From Sipunculus nudus (lineage: Eukaryota > Annelida > Sipuncula > Golfingiida > Sipunculidae), in assembly GCA_026874595.1 (NCBI GenBank), contig CM049318.1:41272456-41336455 (forward strand): 64,000 bases of DNA, read 5' to 3'. Of the stretch, positions 1 to 11,506 are shown in pieces (position 1 is the first letter of the stretch; each line of letters opens with the position of its first letter). The position numbers and the translations under genes are program-made. The notes beneath the pieces are model-generated. The model ran no database searches and was not told the origin of the DNA. It saw nothing but the letters and a program-made list of their open reading frames with translations.

Positions 1-660
1 TCTACAGATTTCCTCACTTTGGGCAAGTAAGCCATGTGTGAAAGATGGAAAGTTTGGGATGAAAAATTTGATTACAGTGCACATAAATCTTTTTAAAGAT
101 GTGGCTCCTGTGACCTTCACCTTTGAACCTGGACCCTGAAAATCAAAATGCTTTTTACTTAAGTGGTGGGTCATCAACAAATCAAGTTTGAAGCCAATCT
201 GTCTATCCAAAGCAAAATTATTATCCATGAACTAATTTGTGAATTGATGGGCCCTGTGACCTTGACCGTTGACCCATTGACCCCAAAATCGAATATAGTC
301 TTCCCCTATTGGCAGGTGAGCAATATTTTGAAGATGAAAGGTTTGTGATGAAAAGTTTAGCTTGAAATGTGCCATAGACATTCTTAGACCTCTAGCTGAC
401 CGTTGGACCTCAAAATCGACAGGGTTAAGTAGTGAGTCATAAGTTAAGTTTGAAATCAATACGTCAGACTAAACTGGAGTTATTATCTGGACACTAATTT
501 GTAAAAAGATGGCCCCTGTGACCTTAACCTTTGACCTTGCGACCTCAAATTCATTTATGCTCTCCCCATACTAGCTGGCAAGTCGGCTAAATGCGCAAGA
601 TGGAAAGTTTGGGATGAAAAGCTTTGCTTAAAATGCGGCCATATTATTTTAAATATTATT
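1..660. repeat. Diverged tandem repeat, ~270-290 bp period
   Basis: A block carrying 'gatggaaagtttgggatgaaaa' style text recurs near 43, 331 and 595, each time followed by a 'cctgtgacctt(g/c)acctttgacc' style segment and a 'caaaatc' segment. The spacings are about 288 and 264 bases, so this is roughly two and a half diverged copies of one unit. Such 'tgaccttgacc' repeats are common in marine invertebrate genomes. No coding function is apparent. Confidence 0.6.
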
Positions 661-773
661 AAATTATTATTAAATTAAATAAGTGAGTCCTGTTACCTTG
701 ACATTTGACCTCATGATTACTATAGGGCACCACATATGATCAATAAACACACCAGGTTTTAGGACACTAGATG

Positions 774-1342
774 TAATCACAGCTATAGTCTGTTTCATTA
801 CCTGCTGTTCACCTGTTTTTTGTAGATGATTTTCTTAAAAGTTTATATTTTTCAATAATTTCCAAGAAAACAACATATGGAAGAGACAAACCTAATATGG
901 CAATCAAGAATTTTACGATAAATCCCCCGTGAATGTTTCACAACATGTTAGTCTCTTTACCATGATCTTGCAGATATGATGTGTCCCTCCATAAGTATAG
1001 CCATTTTTGCTTTAGCTGGTTATATTTTTTTAGAATGTTTACATGAGATCATCTAATCAGCAGCTGTCAATTGAGGCTGTTTTTGCATGTGACCAATGAC
1101 CTTGACCGCCATAAGTGGGTCTGATCTGTTGTAAAATGTAGACTAATTTCTCATATTTTCAAATAATTCTAGCTGTTTCTTAAATAAGGTGCCGGGTTGG
1201 TATTTATTTAATTTGTTGAAAATTAGGTCCTTTAATCCTCTGCTCTCCACAATAATTGTTTCCCTTGAAATGTAACTAATAAAAAATTTATAGCAAAAAA
1301 CAGGTGGACATGAGGGGATGAAACGGACTATAGCTGAGAAAA
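774..1342. mobile_element. Possible DNA element bounded by ~60-bp inverted repeats
   Basis: The stretch 774-835 (containing agctatagtctgtttcat and cacctgttttttg) matches the reverse complement of 1281-1342 (atgaaacggactatagct, caaaaaacaggtgg) with scattered mismatches over about 60 bases. The interior has no credible coding frame. A degenerate non-autonomous element with long terminal or sub-terminal inverted repeats fits; no clear target duplication was identified. Confidence 0.45.
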
Positions 1343-1467
1343 CTGACATGAATGTTGTCATATTGTAAAAAAAAATAAAAAAAAAAAACAAGTAAATTCG
1401 TGGAATTTATGTCCCTCGCTTTGGGATCTTGTTGTTTTTCATGCTTGATAAAGGACGGACAGATTGA

Positions 1468-1492
1468 GTGACAGACAGACAGACAGACAGAA
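1468..1492. repeat. GACA microsatellite
   Basis: Several perfect GACA units. Related degenerate text (gacagacagaccgacggaca; gacggacagacgcccggac) recurs near 1614-1634 and 1868-1890, so 1450-1900 is probably one diverged repeat-rich stretch. No gene is seen in it. Confidence 0.7.
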
Positions 1493-2385
1493 GCCAGACA
1501 CTCAAAAACGAATCTCAACCAGGGTATGCATGAGAGCAATCACTGATCAAAATTTGTATGAAATCGGATAATATTTAGGAAAGTTATCCCGAAGAAACGA
1601 AACCTGACAGAGTGACAGACAGACCGACGGACATAAGCCGATTTTCATGAAAATCCATGCATACATTAATTATCAAGATTTTTTTTTTGTTTTGTATCAA
1701 ATTTTGTATTTTTCTGAGGGGGAGGGGGTACTTTCAAGCCCCAAAGCTTGGAGGATATAGGTGACAATGACCTAATTTCAGGTTTCCAAGAAGTTTTTTT
1801 CTTTAACTCTCTGGATGTTCACCAAGAAGTTTCTAGGACCAGCAGTTACGATTTGTGCCCTGCTAACGACGGACAGACGCCCGGACGGACAAAGCGTCAT
1901 TCTTATACCTCAGCTGACTTACAGCTGTAAGCTAAAAACCACATAAATAATTCTGAACTACAATTCTATTTTCTTATTCACACTGCGATCCGCGAAAATT
2001 TCACAGGTCGTGCAACTGGTCCAGTATAGTATTTGGATAGGCCAACAGATGTCGCTTTCTGAAAGGTCTAATGACAATACGAGTTAACTGGCCTGCAAGG
2101 ATTCATAACAATTGAAAGCGTTAGCGGTTACTGTAAACCTCTTTCATAGTGTATTTCAGGTTCTGTCTCTCCCACACACATGCACGCACACAGATAAATA
2201 ATAGTATAATAAAAATATAATACATATATCGTATTACTGTCACTATGCTTCCAGTGACCGTGTGAATCAGGTTATGTAGAGGCATGCTACAAGGAAGGCA
2301 AAACCTTGAATTTTCCTATAAAAGCAGGTAATTATATATTAGAGAAACTGATGTTGATGTTATGTTACCCTGACTTTTCTGACAG

Positions 2386-2525
2386 CTGTGTACAGGGTGG
2401 GTTCCTGGGCCATTCTGGAGGAAGCAAAGTGTGGGCTGAGCTCTGTAAAATGGTGGCTGACTTCAAAGCGGAATTCTACAGGAGTGTCGAAGCGTATGTC
2501 CTGAATAAATTTGACATGATTCCAG
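2386..2525 (+). CDS. Orphan exon-like segment, product unknown
   Basis: An open stretch of 140 bases is bounded by an acceptor-like 'cttttctgacag' and a donor-like 'ccag|gtaaat'. It encodes about 46 residues, including VQGGFLGHSGG, KVWAELCKMVADF and AYVLNKFDMIPG, with G/C-rich third positions unlike the surrounding AT-rich DNA. I do not recognise the family. No partner exon with matching phase was found: the upstream piece around 2282-2325 (EACYKEGK) is a weak candidate. It could be one exon of an unseen gene, a retained pseudogene piece or chance. Confidence 0.3.
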
Positions 2526-3079
2526 GTAAATACCAAGTCGATGGCTCATGCCTGTCACTTCTTAGTATTAGCTTGAAGGTTTTCCTGTATTACATGAGCA
2601 GTTCTTTTTCACACATTATATAGAAATTCTCTGAAGTTATTCTACTCTGATTCAACAAAAGTACGGGTTCAAATGTTCAGTCCTATATATTTCGTAAATA
2701 ATAATTACCAGGCTTTAGTCGCAGATTCACAAATATAGATCTGTTTTCTGTTTGAAGGTTAACTGCTTGCCTGTAATAAAGAGACCTCTCTGAGTGCGTT
2801 CGATGTGTGAACATTTCATTAAATGCTTTAACTAAGAACAGCAAAGGTATTTTATTCTGTCGAAGCAAGCATATTTGTAACTCAAATTCCAAAAATATTT
2901 TTTTCGCTACCTACAGCAAAATATTTACACATCTCAAGTTTAAAAATGAAACGGTGTTTTTAAAATCGTATATCCCCACTGCTTTAAGGCACATACACAG
3001 TGGATCAACCGGTATACATTAAAAATAATTCAAGGATTTCATTATATTACTTTGAGAAAACATAAATCCTGAAAATCAA

Positions 3080-4252
3080 ACCCTGAAATTGATAATTGTA
3101 TAAGTGTTCATGATGTAGAGAGTAAGATAATACAATACGCAGATGACACGACAATTTTTATAAATTATTATAAAAGTATATAAAAAAATTCAGTGTATTC
3201 AAGCATATTTCAGGACCTGAGATTAATAAACATAAGACATACAGTTATAATTCCTTTAAGAAAGGGTAACCGTGTGGATAAAAATAAAATTAAGGATGTA
3301 GGCATGTTATATTCTGAAGATGGTGCAACAGCTTCCAAAGCCCCCTTTTGGGAAGAAATAAGGTACTTGTATCTTCATTAATGGTGTAACTACAATTATT
3401 ATAATCATTGTACATATAGGATATCATCACACAATATATTTGGAGTAATTCCTACATAAAAATACACAACAAAGTTTAAAAAAAAATTATTACAGTGGTC
3501 TATAAAGTATTTGGTGAAACATACACAAATGGAAGCTTGTTTCATGAGCTATCAAGAATGATGTAATAAATACAAATGTAATATTGACTATCTTAATTAA
3601 CTATGCCAGTTTACTAAAAGCTATACCACAGACTTGGAAGGAAAATCGACATTGTGGATATAAAGACACGATAGCACCTATAGAATTAAATAGTAATATA
3701 AATGCGTTTTTAGACAATTATAAAGGTTCTATCCAAATATACAATGAATTTGTTGATAAGCTAAAAGTATTGTTGATAATCCTCAGGGGAACTAACATTG
3801 AAACCGACAGATAGCTTATCAATAGTGAACATGTTTGGATGAATGTGCCTTCTTGAGTTTCTAATATATATATATATATATAATAGTAGATGTTATAAAA
3901 AGAAACTAATATTTCAACACTTCAATGAAATCTGGACATTAAAAAAAATATAGGTAATGGTCAAATCTGCTCTTTTTCATTCAGTAAGGGTTAATTGGAT
4001 GAAAAGATTTAATAATATGACAGTTATAATAACCTTAGAAACATTTATGTAATAATTTATGGTTTCTGTGTTTTGTTTCTTTACGCTGTACTCATGTCAT
4101 GTTTTGTATGATTTATGTCATGTTTCATATGTTAAGTCTGTTATATGTATATCTTTCCTAACTTATTGTTGTGATTATATTTTGTGACATAAAGAATAAA
4201 GTAATAATGATAATAATAAAAAAAAAATAAAAAAAAAAAAAATAAAAAAACA
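3080..4252 (+). mobile_element. Degenerate non-LTR retrotransposon (LINE) 3' part
   Basis: Around 3091-3183 one frame reads SKIIQYADDTTIF, the YADD catalytic box of reverse transcriptase in its usual context. A later frame near 3584-3814 encodes NYASLLKAIPQTWKEN, which resembles the region after the polymerase domain in LINE ORF2 proteins. The frames are broken by stops. A 3' tail follows, with the AATAAA-like 'aagaataaag' and a poly(A)-type tract ending near 4252. It is an inactive, 5'-truncated copy in the + orientation; the family is not assigned. Confidence 0.65.
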
Positions 4253-4506
4253 TGAAATTGAAAGGAAAAAATGGTGATAAATTAACTTTAGGAGGGGTCT
4301 GCATAGATCACTTCATGGCACGTTTTACATAATACATGTTTACACGTTAGCAACGTTCTTTATTGAAATCACTTACAGAAAAACACTTGCTAGAATGAAA
4401 AAATATACTATGGCAAGACAACTAGATATCCGTCAAATGCAGGTTATTTATATGGAGAAGTACAACCGAGTAAGAAATCAATTGGGACGATTTACTGGGA
4501 TGATTA

Positions 4507-4767
4507 AGGAAAAAAAAAGTATGGTTCTCAGGCACTTTTTTATAAATCAGTGAACAAGGGCGATATTTTTCTTTTTATTTTGATTAGAAAAAAGCAGGAT
4601 AATAACAGAAATGGTTTGCTTAACAGGTAAAGCACTAAATGACAAAAAATCTTATCAAAGTTGTATTATTTTATCTTCTTGAAATATGAAAATAAAATAA
4701 AAATTTTTGATGCGAACGGTTAAAATTGACGAGCGTTGTGCCTAAGAACCATACCTTTTTTTTTGCC
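4507..4767. mobile_element. MITE copy A (PIF/Harbinger-like, TTA duplication)
   Basis: Terminal inverted repeats contain gtatggttctcaggcac (4519-4535) and gtgcctaagaaccatacc (4738-4755), extended outward by A-rich and T-rich runs. TTA flanks both ends (4504-4506 and 4768-4770). A TWA target duplication is the hallmark of the PIF/Harbinger superfamily. The interior is shared with copies B and C, for example 'gataataacag' and 'aaatttttgatgcg'. It has no transposase. Confidence 0.75.
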
Positions 4768-5109
4768 TTAAGGGTTTTATATGAAAACCAGGCAAAACCG
4801 GTCTGGCCAAACCGATAAAAAGTTAGAGTTATCCAAACTTCAATGTTAAAAAAAACACTAAACTATATAGACATTACATGAATAAAAAAAAGAGAGAAAA
4901 TGTTCTATTAGGCTTTATCTCGTCGGATTTTGTCATTGAAGCAGAGAGTATTTAAATCCCATTCAAGCACCACATTAGACAACTTTGAATCCTACACCAT
5001 GAACACAATGCTATAACAAAAAAATCAACGTTTCTAAGTCGATCTCACGTTAATTTTGCCCGATATATTCATTTTATCACAACAATGACCCAGTACAGAT
5101 CACATACAA

Positions 5110-5677
5110 TTGTTACGGAACCCAATATAAACAGATCACGTATGCGTGATGAACACAAATTCTGTAACGGAGATAAAAAAAAATCAGATCCCGCAACACT
5201 AGGCAGCGTGAAATTTCTAGGGGAATGAATAAAGAAGTCAGTTGTTTTTTGTTAACAATTGATTTTTTTTATCTCCATTACAAAATTTGTGTTCACCACG
5301 CAAACGTGATCTGTTTAGGCCAAAATAAAAAAAAATGTATGGTTCTCAGGCACTTTTTTTTCAGAAATCAATGCGGGCGGGCGGTTTTTTATTTTTAATT
5401 TTTTGGTATGTTTCGATAAAAATGACAAATGATTAGGAAAAAGCATGATAATAACAGATTTAATTTGCTAAACAAGTAAAAGCCCTACATGAAAAAGGAA
5501 ATTGTATGATTTTATCTCCTTGAAAGAAATGTCCGAGCGGTTGCAGCACAAAATTGGCAAGTTCCTATTGAAAATCAAAATAAAAATTTTTGATGCGGGG
5601 GTTCAAAATTGATGCGGGCGGTGCCTGAGAACCATACCTTTTATTTTTTTGGCCTTATATTAGGTTCCGTAACATAA
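5110..5677. mobile_element. Fold-back (palindromic) element, split by MITE copy B
   Basis: The left arm tgttacggaacccaatataa followed by acagatcacg...gaacacaaattctg (5110-5165) pairs with a right arm made of 5261-5317 (ttgtgttcaccacgcaaacgtgatctgttta) and 5655-5677 (ttatattaggttccgtaaca). The right arm is interrupted by the MITE at 5318-5654. Removing that MITE and one TTA restores the complementary arm, so the palindrome is the older of the two insertions. Confidence 0.65.
5318..5654. mobile_element. MITE copy B (PIF/Harbinger-like, TTA duplication)
   Basis: Starts and ends with GGCC. The inverted repeats reach about 36 bases (5318-5353 and 5621-5654) and include gtatggttctcaggcac and its complement. 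TTA flanks each end (5315-5317 and 5655-5657). Same family as copies A and C. It sits inside an older palindromic element, which gives a relative age. Confidence 0.8.
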
Positions 5678-5948
5678 AATTGGGGGCACGTCTGGGATGC
5701 TTAATAGTGTTCAAATTTATTAGGCCACATTGTTTTATCATACATTGTTTACAAGATTACATATTGTTTACAGTACTGTTTATTGTTGTTAAAACAAAAC
5801 AAAAAACCACTGAGATAAATCCTGTAAACAATATACTGTAAACAATATGTAATCTTGTAAACAATGTATGATAAAACAATGTGGCCTTATAAATTTGAAC
5901 ACTATTAAGCATCCCGGACGAGCCCCAAATTTTATGTTACGGAAACTT
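5662..5948. mobile_element. Second fold-back element with ~115-bp arms
   Basis: The left arm 5662-5780 runs ggttccgtaacataaaattg ... ttgtttacaagattacatat. The right arm 5826-5948 is its reverse complement with few mismatches (atatgtaatcttgtaaacaa ... attttatgttacgg). A loop of about 45 bases lies between. Its outer end shares ggttccgtaaca with the neighbouring palindrome, so the two are probably related or compound. The open frame at 5868-6131 is a by-product and is not called a gene. Confidence 0.75.
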
Positions 5949-7090
5949 ATATATACAGATTACTTAAGCGAGTTTATGACTGACACTGTCAATGTCACTT
6001 CTTTGTTTAATGAAGTTGAGGTAGTAGATTCCTCTCTTGACTCTGAAATGGAGTTATTTGAGCCATTCATACATGATGGTTTTGTATCACTTCAAGTGAT
6101 TTTTCAGATTGAACCCCTATTAGAATTTTGAAGCACAAGCAGGTATCTGTTACACCACCATCACAGGATGGATATAAACTCTAATTCTTAACTAAAACTA
6201 GAAAAATTTTGACGGAAATTGTCACGTGACACCTTAAGGCTTTCTGGTGGTTGTGACAAGGTGATAAATTTTAAATGTCTTAAAACTAATACCTTTCACA
6301 ATAATACGGTACATACTAGTAATTTAGGTACAAGGCTCAGCATTTCATATTGTAATCCTTAACAAACAGGGTAAGATGAACAGAAATAACAAATATTTTT
6401 CACGCAAAAAAGGCAATTTTCGCGTGATTTTTCATCATCTTTGCCAACAATTTATTAAAGATCAAATTTAAAATAGTTTCTTCTGTTATTTTCTGAAAGG
6501 ACACCCTTTTTGCTGGAAAAAAAGCAGACACTAAAGATATAGCATATATTTATGCCATAATAATTTTTCACAGAAACGTAACAAAAAAATGCAACTTGGA
6601 CTTTCAACTTTGTCATACATGGAAACCCTTATAAAAGATTCATTGATTCATTGTCTATAAAAATAATATATTTACTTAAAGCAATTTGGCTTTGTGCCTG
6701 AAAGATCCTCGTTTCTATATACAGCTGCTCAAAGGTTTCGATACATGGATAGAATCTTAGGCAAGGTGAATGTATGCATGCATGCATATAACGATACATA
6801 TTGTGAAATGTAACTAGAACTTCCCTTCTTTTACACGATGGCCTACTTATCTATCTTAAGTGAGGATTATTAAGCAATGCCAATACACCATGGACATCTA
6901 GATCGCACTGCAACAGCCGGGTTAATGACACCTTTTATACAATATCAGATTTAAACAAGTCGATATTTTCTGCATCAATGCAGTCCATCTTAAAATCGTC
7001 CAATACGGAAGCTCAAGACTCAAACACAAACTGGACTGCTAAAGTATTTGAAGACTTTTTTGCAAAATTAAATATATATATATAATGGAA

Positions 7091-7092
<2 letters not shown>

Positions 7093-7139
<47 letters not shown>
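7093..7139. repeat. (TA)n microsatellite
   Basis: A run of more than 20 TA units, with a shorter run just upstream at about 7072-7084. Confidence 0.95.
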
Positions 7140-7141
<2 letters not shown>

Positions 7142-7721
7142 GGAGACATTCACAATATAAAGCTATACTAAAATTTCCCATAGCCATAAATAACCATGAC
7201 GGGATTGCTTAAGAAAACAAAACAAAATTAGCAGATGTCTTTAGCTGTTCTGGCACTTCCTTAAACTCAAGTTATTTCTTTTATCTAAAAGCTCATCTGT
7301 AAAGGGGTCTTAAAGAAAACATGCACACACAGTTATATATAATTAATAACAGACTCTACACACAACTGTGATAAACCCTTTTTGCATTATTAAATCCTCT
7401 TCTTTCTGCATCACAAACTGTTCATCATTCTGGCATCTTCTGATTCTCATTACCTCTAGTCTAACCGTACATGATTAGGTAAAGGGCCATGCATCTGGGC
7501 CAATATTCTTTGTAAATATGACTCGATTCAGTCACTTGTTTGAAAGATATTTTACGCTCAACTCAAAGAAATATGAAAAAAAGCTTTCAAAAGAAAAACT
7601 ATGAAAATCATATTCATTGAAAAGCTAGCACGAAACTTTAAAATTGCTCACAGTGATATCAATTGAATCTATTTCGGGCGAGAAAACTTTTTGTCAAACC
7701 TCTATTGATAAAAATAGTTAA

Positions 7722-8023
7722 AGCCAAAGAAAAGGTATACTAAGTATATGGTTCTCAGGCACTTAAAAATCAGTACGGGCGAATTTTTATTTTACCTTCT
7801 TTTGTATGTTTCGATTAAAATGTCATATGATCAGGGAACAGCATTATAAAAAGAGAATTTTTTGCTAAAAAAATAGCACAACATAACAAAGGAAATCATA
7901 TCAAAATTGGATAATTATATCTTCTTGAAAGATGAAAATCAGAATAAAAAATTTTGATGCGGGGGGGGGGGGGGGTTAAAATTGATGCAAGAGGTGCCTG
8001 AAAACCATACCTTGTTTTTGGTC
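7722..8023. mobile_element. MITE copy C (PIF/Harbinger-like, TAA duplication)
   Basis: Ends carry tatggttctcaggcac (left, to 7762) and ggtgcctgaaaaccatacc (7993-8011). TAA lies at 7719-7721 and 8024-8026. The interior matches copies A and B (tatgtttcgat, tatcttcttgaaagatgaaaa, ttttgatgcg). A poly-G run of about 15 at 7961-7975 lies inside. The left terminal repeat has a small extra insertion relative to copy B. Confidence 0.7.
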
Positions 8024-8848
8024 TAATTGATCAGATGATATGATCATGTGTAATGCTATGACTACAAAAGCGGTAAGATACACCGAAGGCTCTCCTGAAT
8101 CACGTGCACAACATGCCTTACGCACGTGTTTGTTTTCGTGCTGTATGATTTTAAAATCTATATGACACGCAAGCATTGTTGCAGCTGCCCGAGAGTTTAC
8201 GTTAAATATTTACATAGCCAGAATCCCGTTCCCATGCATACTACAAGATAATATTTATAACATTTCATTTAGCTGACACTTATAACTGTGACCTAGATTA
8301 AATGATGTGTAAAAAACATCCCAAATTTGAATACTTGGATTCTTTTGTAAATGACCGACTGGTCGGCAAGAAAAACCAACAGAGAATCATATTTAATTAA
8401 GCAAATGAAACCCCTAATTTATTTCCCGCACTTTGATGTGATTAGCTTCCACAATACAACCGGTTCTGCCTACATGAACAAATTTAACACATTTGCCTAC
8501 AAATTCATTTAATATATAGACTTGAAACAATAATGCATAACATATTTACACCATTAACACTGTTTAATTTAATTAAATAAGTGAAATTAAAGAAAAGGCA
8601 AAATAGTTCCTGTGGCTCAATATGAAATATCCAATACTGTTTTTCTTGTGTTTAAAATTTTCATTTCGACAAATCGATATGGGAAATGTTCAGATAATTT
8701 GTCTAATTTAAAAGAGGTTTAAAATCAAACATCCTGAAACATTCTGTCAAAATTCCATTACGGACTATTTCATTATTCCTAATCAGTGTGAAGATGCACA
8801 CAGGAAGGTTATAATTGTCACGTGATCATTGAGTGCCAATCCTCTTTT

Positions 8849-8980
8849 GTGCCAGTAACAGTCGTAGCCATCTGTTGTGATGGCAGCCAATGTTTCTCCG
8901 AATGTATCTTATTGAATCCTGTGACCTCTCTGCAACCAGTCGCCTTGAGGACATGGCCAAGTCCAAGCTGTTACTGGCAC
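8849..8980. repeat. Short inverted repeat (13-bp arms)
   Basis: gtgccagtaacag at 8849-8861 pairs exactly with ctgttactggcac at 8968-8980 across a spacer of about 106 bases. It may be the ends of a small decayed DNA element; nothing else supports a function. Confidence 0.4.
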
Positions 8981-10037
8981 CAATTTTCAATACCGAAGAA
9001 ATGTATTCGTCTTGGAATTTCAATAAATCGGGTTTGCCTTAATTATAGAAGCTAGCAAATCATGGTGGGTCAACCGGGATAGATCACGAATCGAAGTGCA
9101 CATTAAATTAAGTTCTGACAGAGGATGCCGTAAAAATTAAGACCTGCCATAGTTTATCACTGACCAGAACAAAACATCAGGAGTAAATCTAGCATTGGCC
9201 CCTCGTCTGAAATCGTGTTTATTGTGAATTTAAAAAATGTTAAGCATGTAACAACCATATTTACCCGAGTACATCGGATTGATTCATGTGTTTTTCTGCG
9301 TGTAGGCCTATGTGCATCCTCTGCTATTAGTAAGATATGATATATTTATGAAGAAAGCTGCACTGTTAGAGTATAACAATACATTAAGTCACATACTTAA
9401 CGACTATTATCTTAATTAGTTTGACAACCAAACATTGGCCCGGAAATGACAACAATATTTTTTAATGTTATGTCATGCTATATCCAATATTTATAAGCCC
9501 TTCATTTTCGAAAAGAATTCCTGATATATGTTGGTGTATGTTTAAAAAAATACCCCGCCATGGTTATTTTGAGCAAGGGAACAGCTAACTTTTGCGTATT
9601 TAACAAAAGTGCATTTTTATTTTGCGTGTCCTCGAGAAAACGTTTTGTGATAAGAAACAAATCTCTGTGATTTAGACCTGTAGATTTCGCTAGGTATATC
9701 AAAAACAACCTCGCCGAATGTATTATGCCATCATACTGTTAATTGTGCAGTTCGCTTATATTTACCTCGTGTTATAGCATGTAGACAACATATAGTTATT
9801 GTAAATTTAAGCTATTCATTCTCAGTGATACCATATGCATTTATTTTATGACGTTTATGAAAGCACAAGAAGCTTTCACGATATAATAGGAGTTCATCAA
9901 TGTTGTCACATTAAACATTAAATGCCATCAAGTTCGCTTTAGCACTTTTTGCATCTGAGCATATTTGTCCGTTTTCATGTGCATGCAATAAAAATACTGT
10001 GCATGATCTTTGTGGAATTTAGATCTATATGTTTTTG

Positions 10038-10085
<48 letters not shown>

Positions 10086-11200
10086 TCACGTACACATATA
10101 AATTCATGTCTTTTTGAGTCACCGTACACCCAAATGAATCAGTTGTGAATAAACTCAAATAACGTCCAATTTTTTAAATTTTTTATTAGTTTATATATAC
10201 ATAAACTAGGATTATTTTATACAGATGATCTGTTTAAGAAAAAGGAAAACAAGATGTGCCATTATATTTGCATATAAAGATTAAAACTTGAAAATAAATA
10301 TTATTAATACCGCTTAGTAACTATGATAATATATAAGGAAATATATCAGTTCATATTTTCGGGAACGAACGTTTAAAACTGCGCGTCGAGGAATTGATTA
10401 TGTGTGTGTGGGGGCGGGGGGGTACTCACACGGTAAACAGTGTCACAGAAATTTGCGGTGAGTGATTTCAAAACAAACCCAATTCTATGTTTTGTCAATA
10501 AAAATTTACGAGACGATTGAAGTTATTAGCATTGTGAATACAAATACTACATTTCTGTAACAATTATCTTTTAATGGCTGTTTTATTAATATTTCATCAT
10601 TTATTTGTTCAAATAAAAAATAAAATCAAAACTAAGGTCAACTGGTTTAAAAAGCACGTGACAAAGTCGTCGCTCTTCCCAAATTTATGTGAATGTACTT
10701 GGCAACCAAAGTATTGAAACGTTCACTGTGTTTTACCAAGATAAATACAATATAATCTAACAGCTCCCTCTCACCCCTTCTCACACTGCGTGTAACAATC
10801 ACGGTGCCTTTTTCTGTGTTCTGGGGCATAAATACTTGACTCACAATTATGGCATTTAACATCAGATATACCTTTTGTTCCGAAATAGATTAATATTAAT
10901 TTCATGATTGTGCTATTTATATAAAATGAACTTATATAAGCAGTCAGTGTAATGAAAAGGAAAAGGAGTCCAGGATATGATACCAGAAACCTGTTGTCAT
11001 AATTACAATGACTTTTGAATAGGGATTATTGGGATGGGGAGGGCACTTCCAGCAGAAAATTGACGTGAGCCAATAAGATGCTACACAAATGGAGATAATC
11101 AATGCTTGAATCGGATTAAGATTTGCCAGGATGGCATTCGATCATGAATATTGCTTAGCTCAGTACCACAGGTGTGAGTAATCCACAATGAATTCATAAC
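8981..11200. other. Intergenic, no gene seen
   Basis: AT-rich sequence with only short frames. It holds a (TA)n tract at about 10043-10082 and a G-rich patch near 10410-10422. I find no coding exon, RNA gene or clear mobile element here. Confidence 0.5.
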
Positions 11201-11220
11201 CATTTAGCCTTGGAAGCTGG

Positions 11221-11228
11221 TATAAAAG
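11221..11228 (+). promoter_or_regulatory. TATA box of the mucin-like gene
   Basis: TATAAAAG stands about 180 bases before the start codon, with transcription expected to begin near 11250. The stretch 11250-11402 would be an uninterrupted 5' leader. A TATA-type core promoter fits a gene expressed strongly in a specialised secretory cell; this is inferred from sequence only. Confidence 0.6.
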
Positions 11229-11402
11229 ACCCAGCTAATCACAGATCGCCAGTAGACTGGAGGTACTACCAGTCAAACTGAGAAGAGAGATACTGCGAGA
11301 ATAAACTTTCTATTGTATCTACGATTCTGGTAAAACTCTTCATCGCAGAGTTCTGAGAAAGTGTTTCAGTCGTGTTTTTTTGCGTTCTAACGCGCCTAAA
11401 CC

Positions 11403-11506
11403 ATGGGTAGTTCAGCCGGGCCGATCTGGGCTCTTCTTATCTGGACCATACTGACCGCACCGACCGACCGCCTATGGACCCATGCTGCAGCCGACGCCGA
11501 AAATCC
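11403..11506 (+). CDS. Exon 1: start codon and signal peptide
   Basis: Encodes about 34 residues starting [19 protein letters not shown]. The hydrophobic core is at residues 7-19, followed by a polar stretch ([10 protein letters not shown]) where cleavage would occur. The start sits in the context aaaccATGggt. The exon ends at ATCC|gtaagt with two bases of a codon, completed by exon 2 at 12519. Secretion fits every downstream domain. Confidence 0.85.

Noticed and set aside
8822..9055. 77-codon + strand frame upstream of the gene
   Set aside because: It lies on a short inverted-repeat sequence, has overlapping antisense openness, and shows no domain or splice support.
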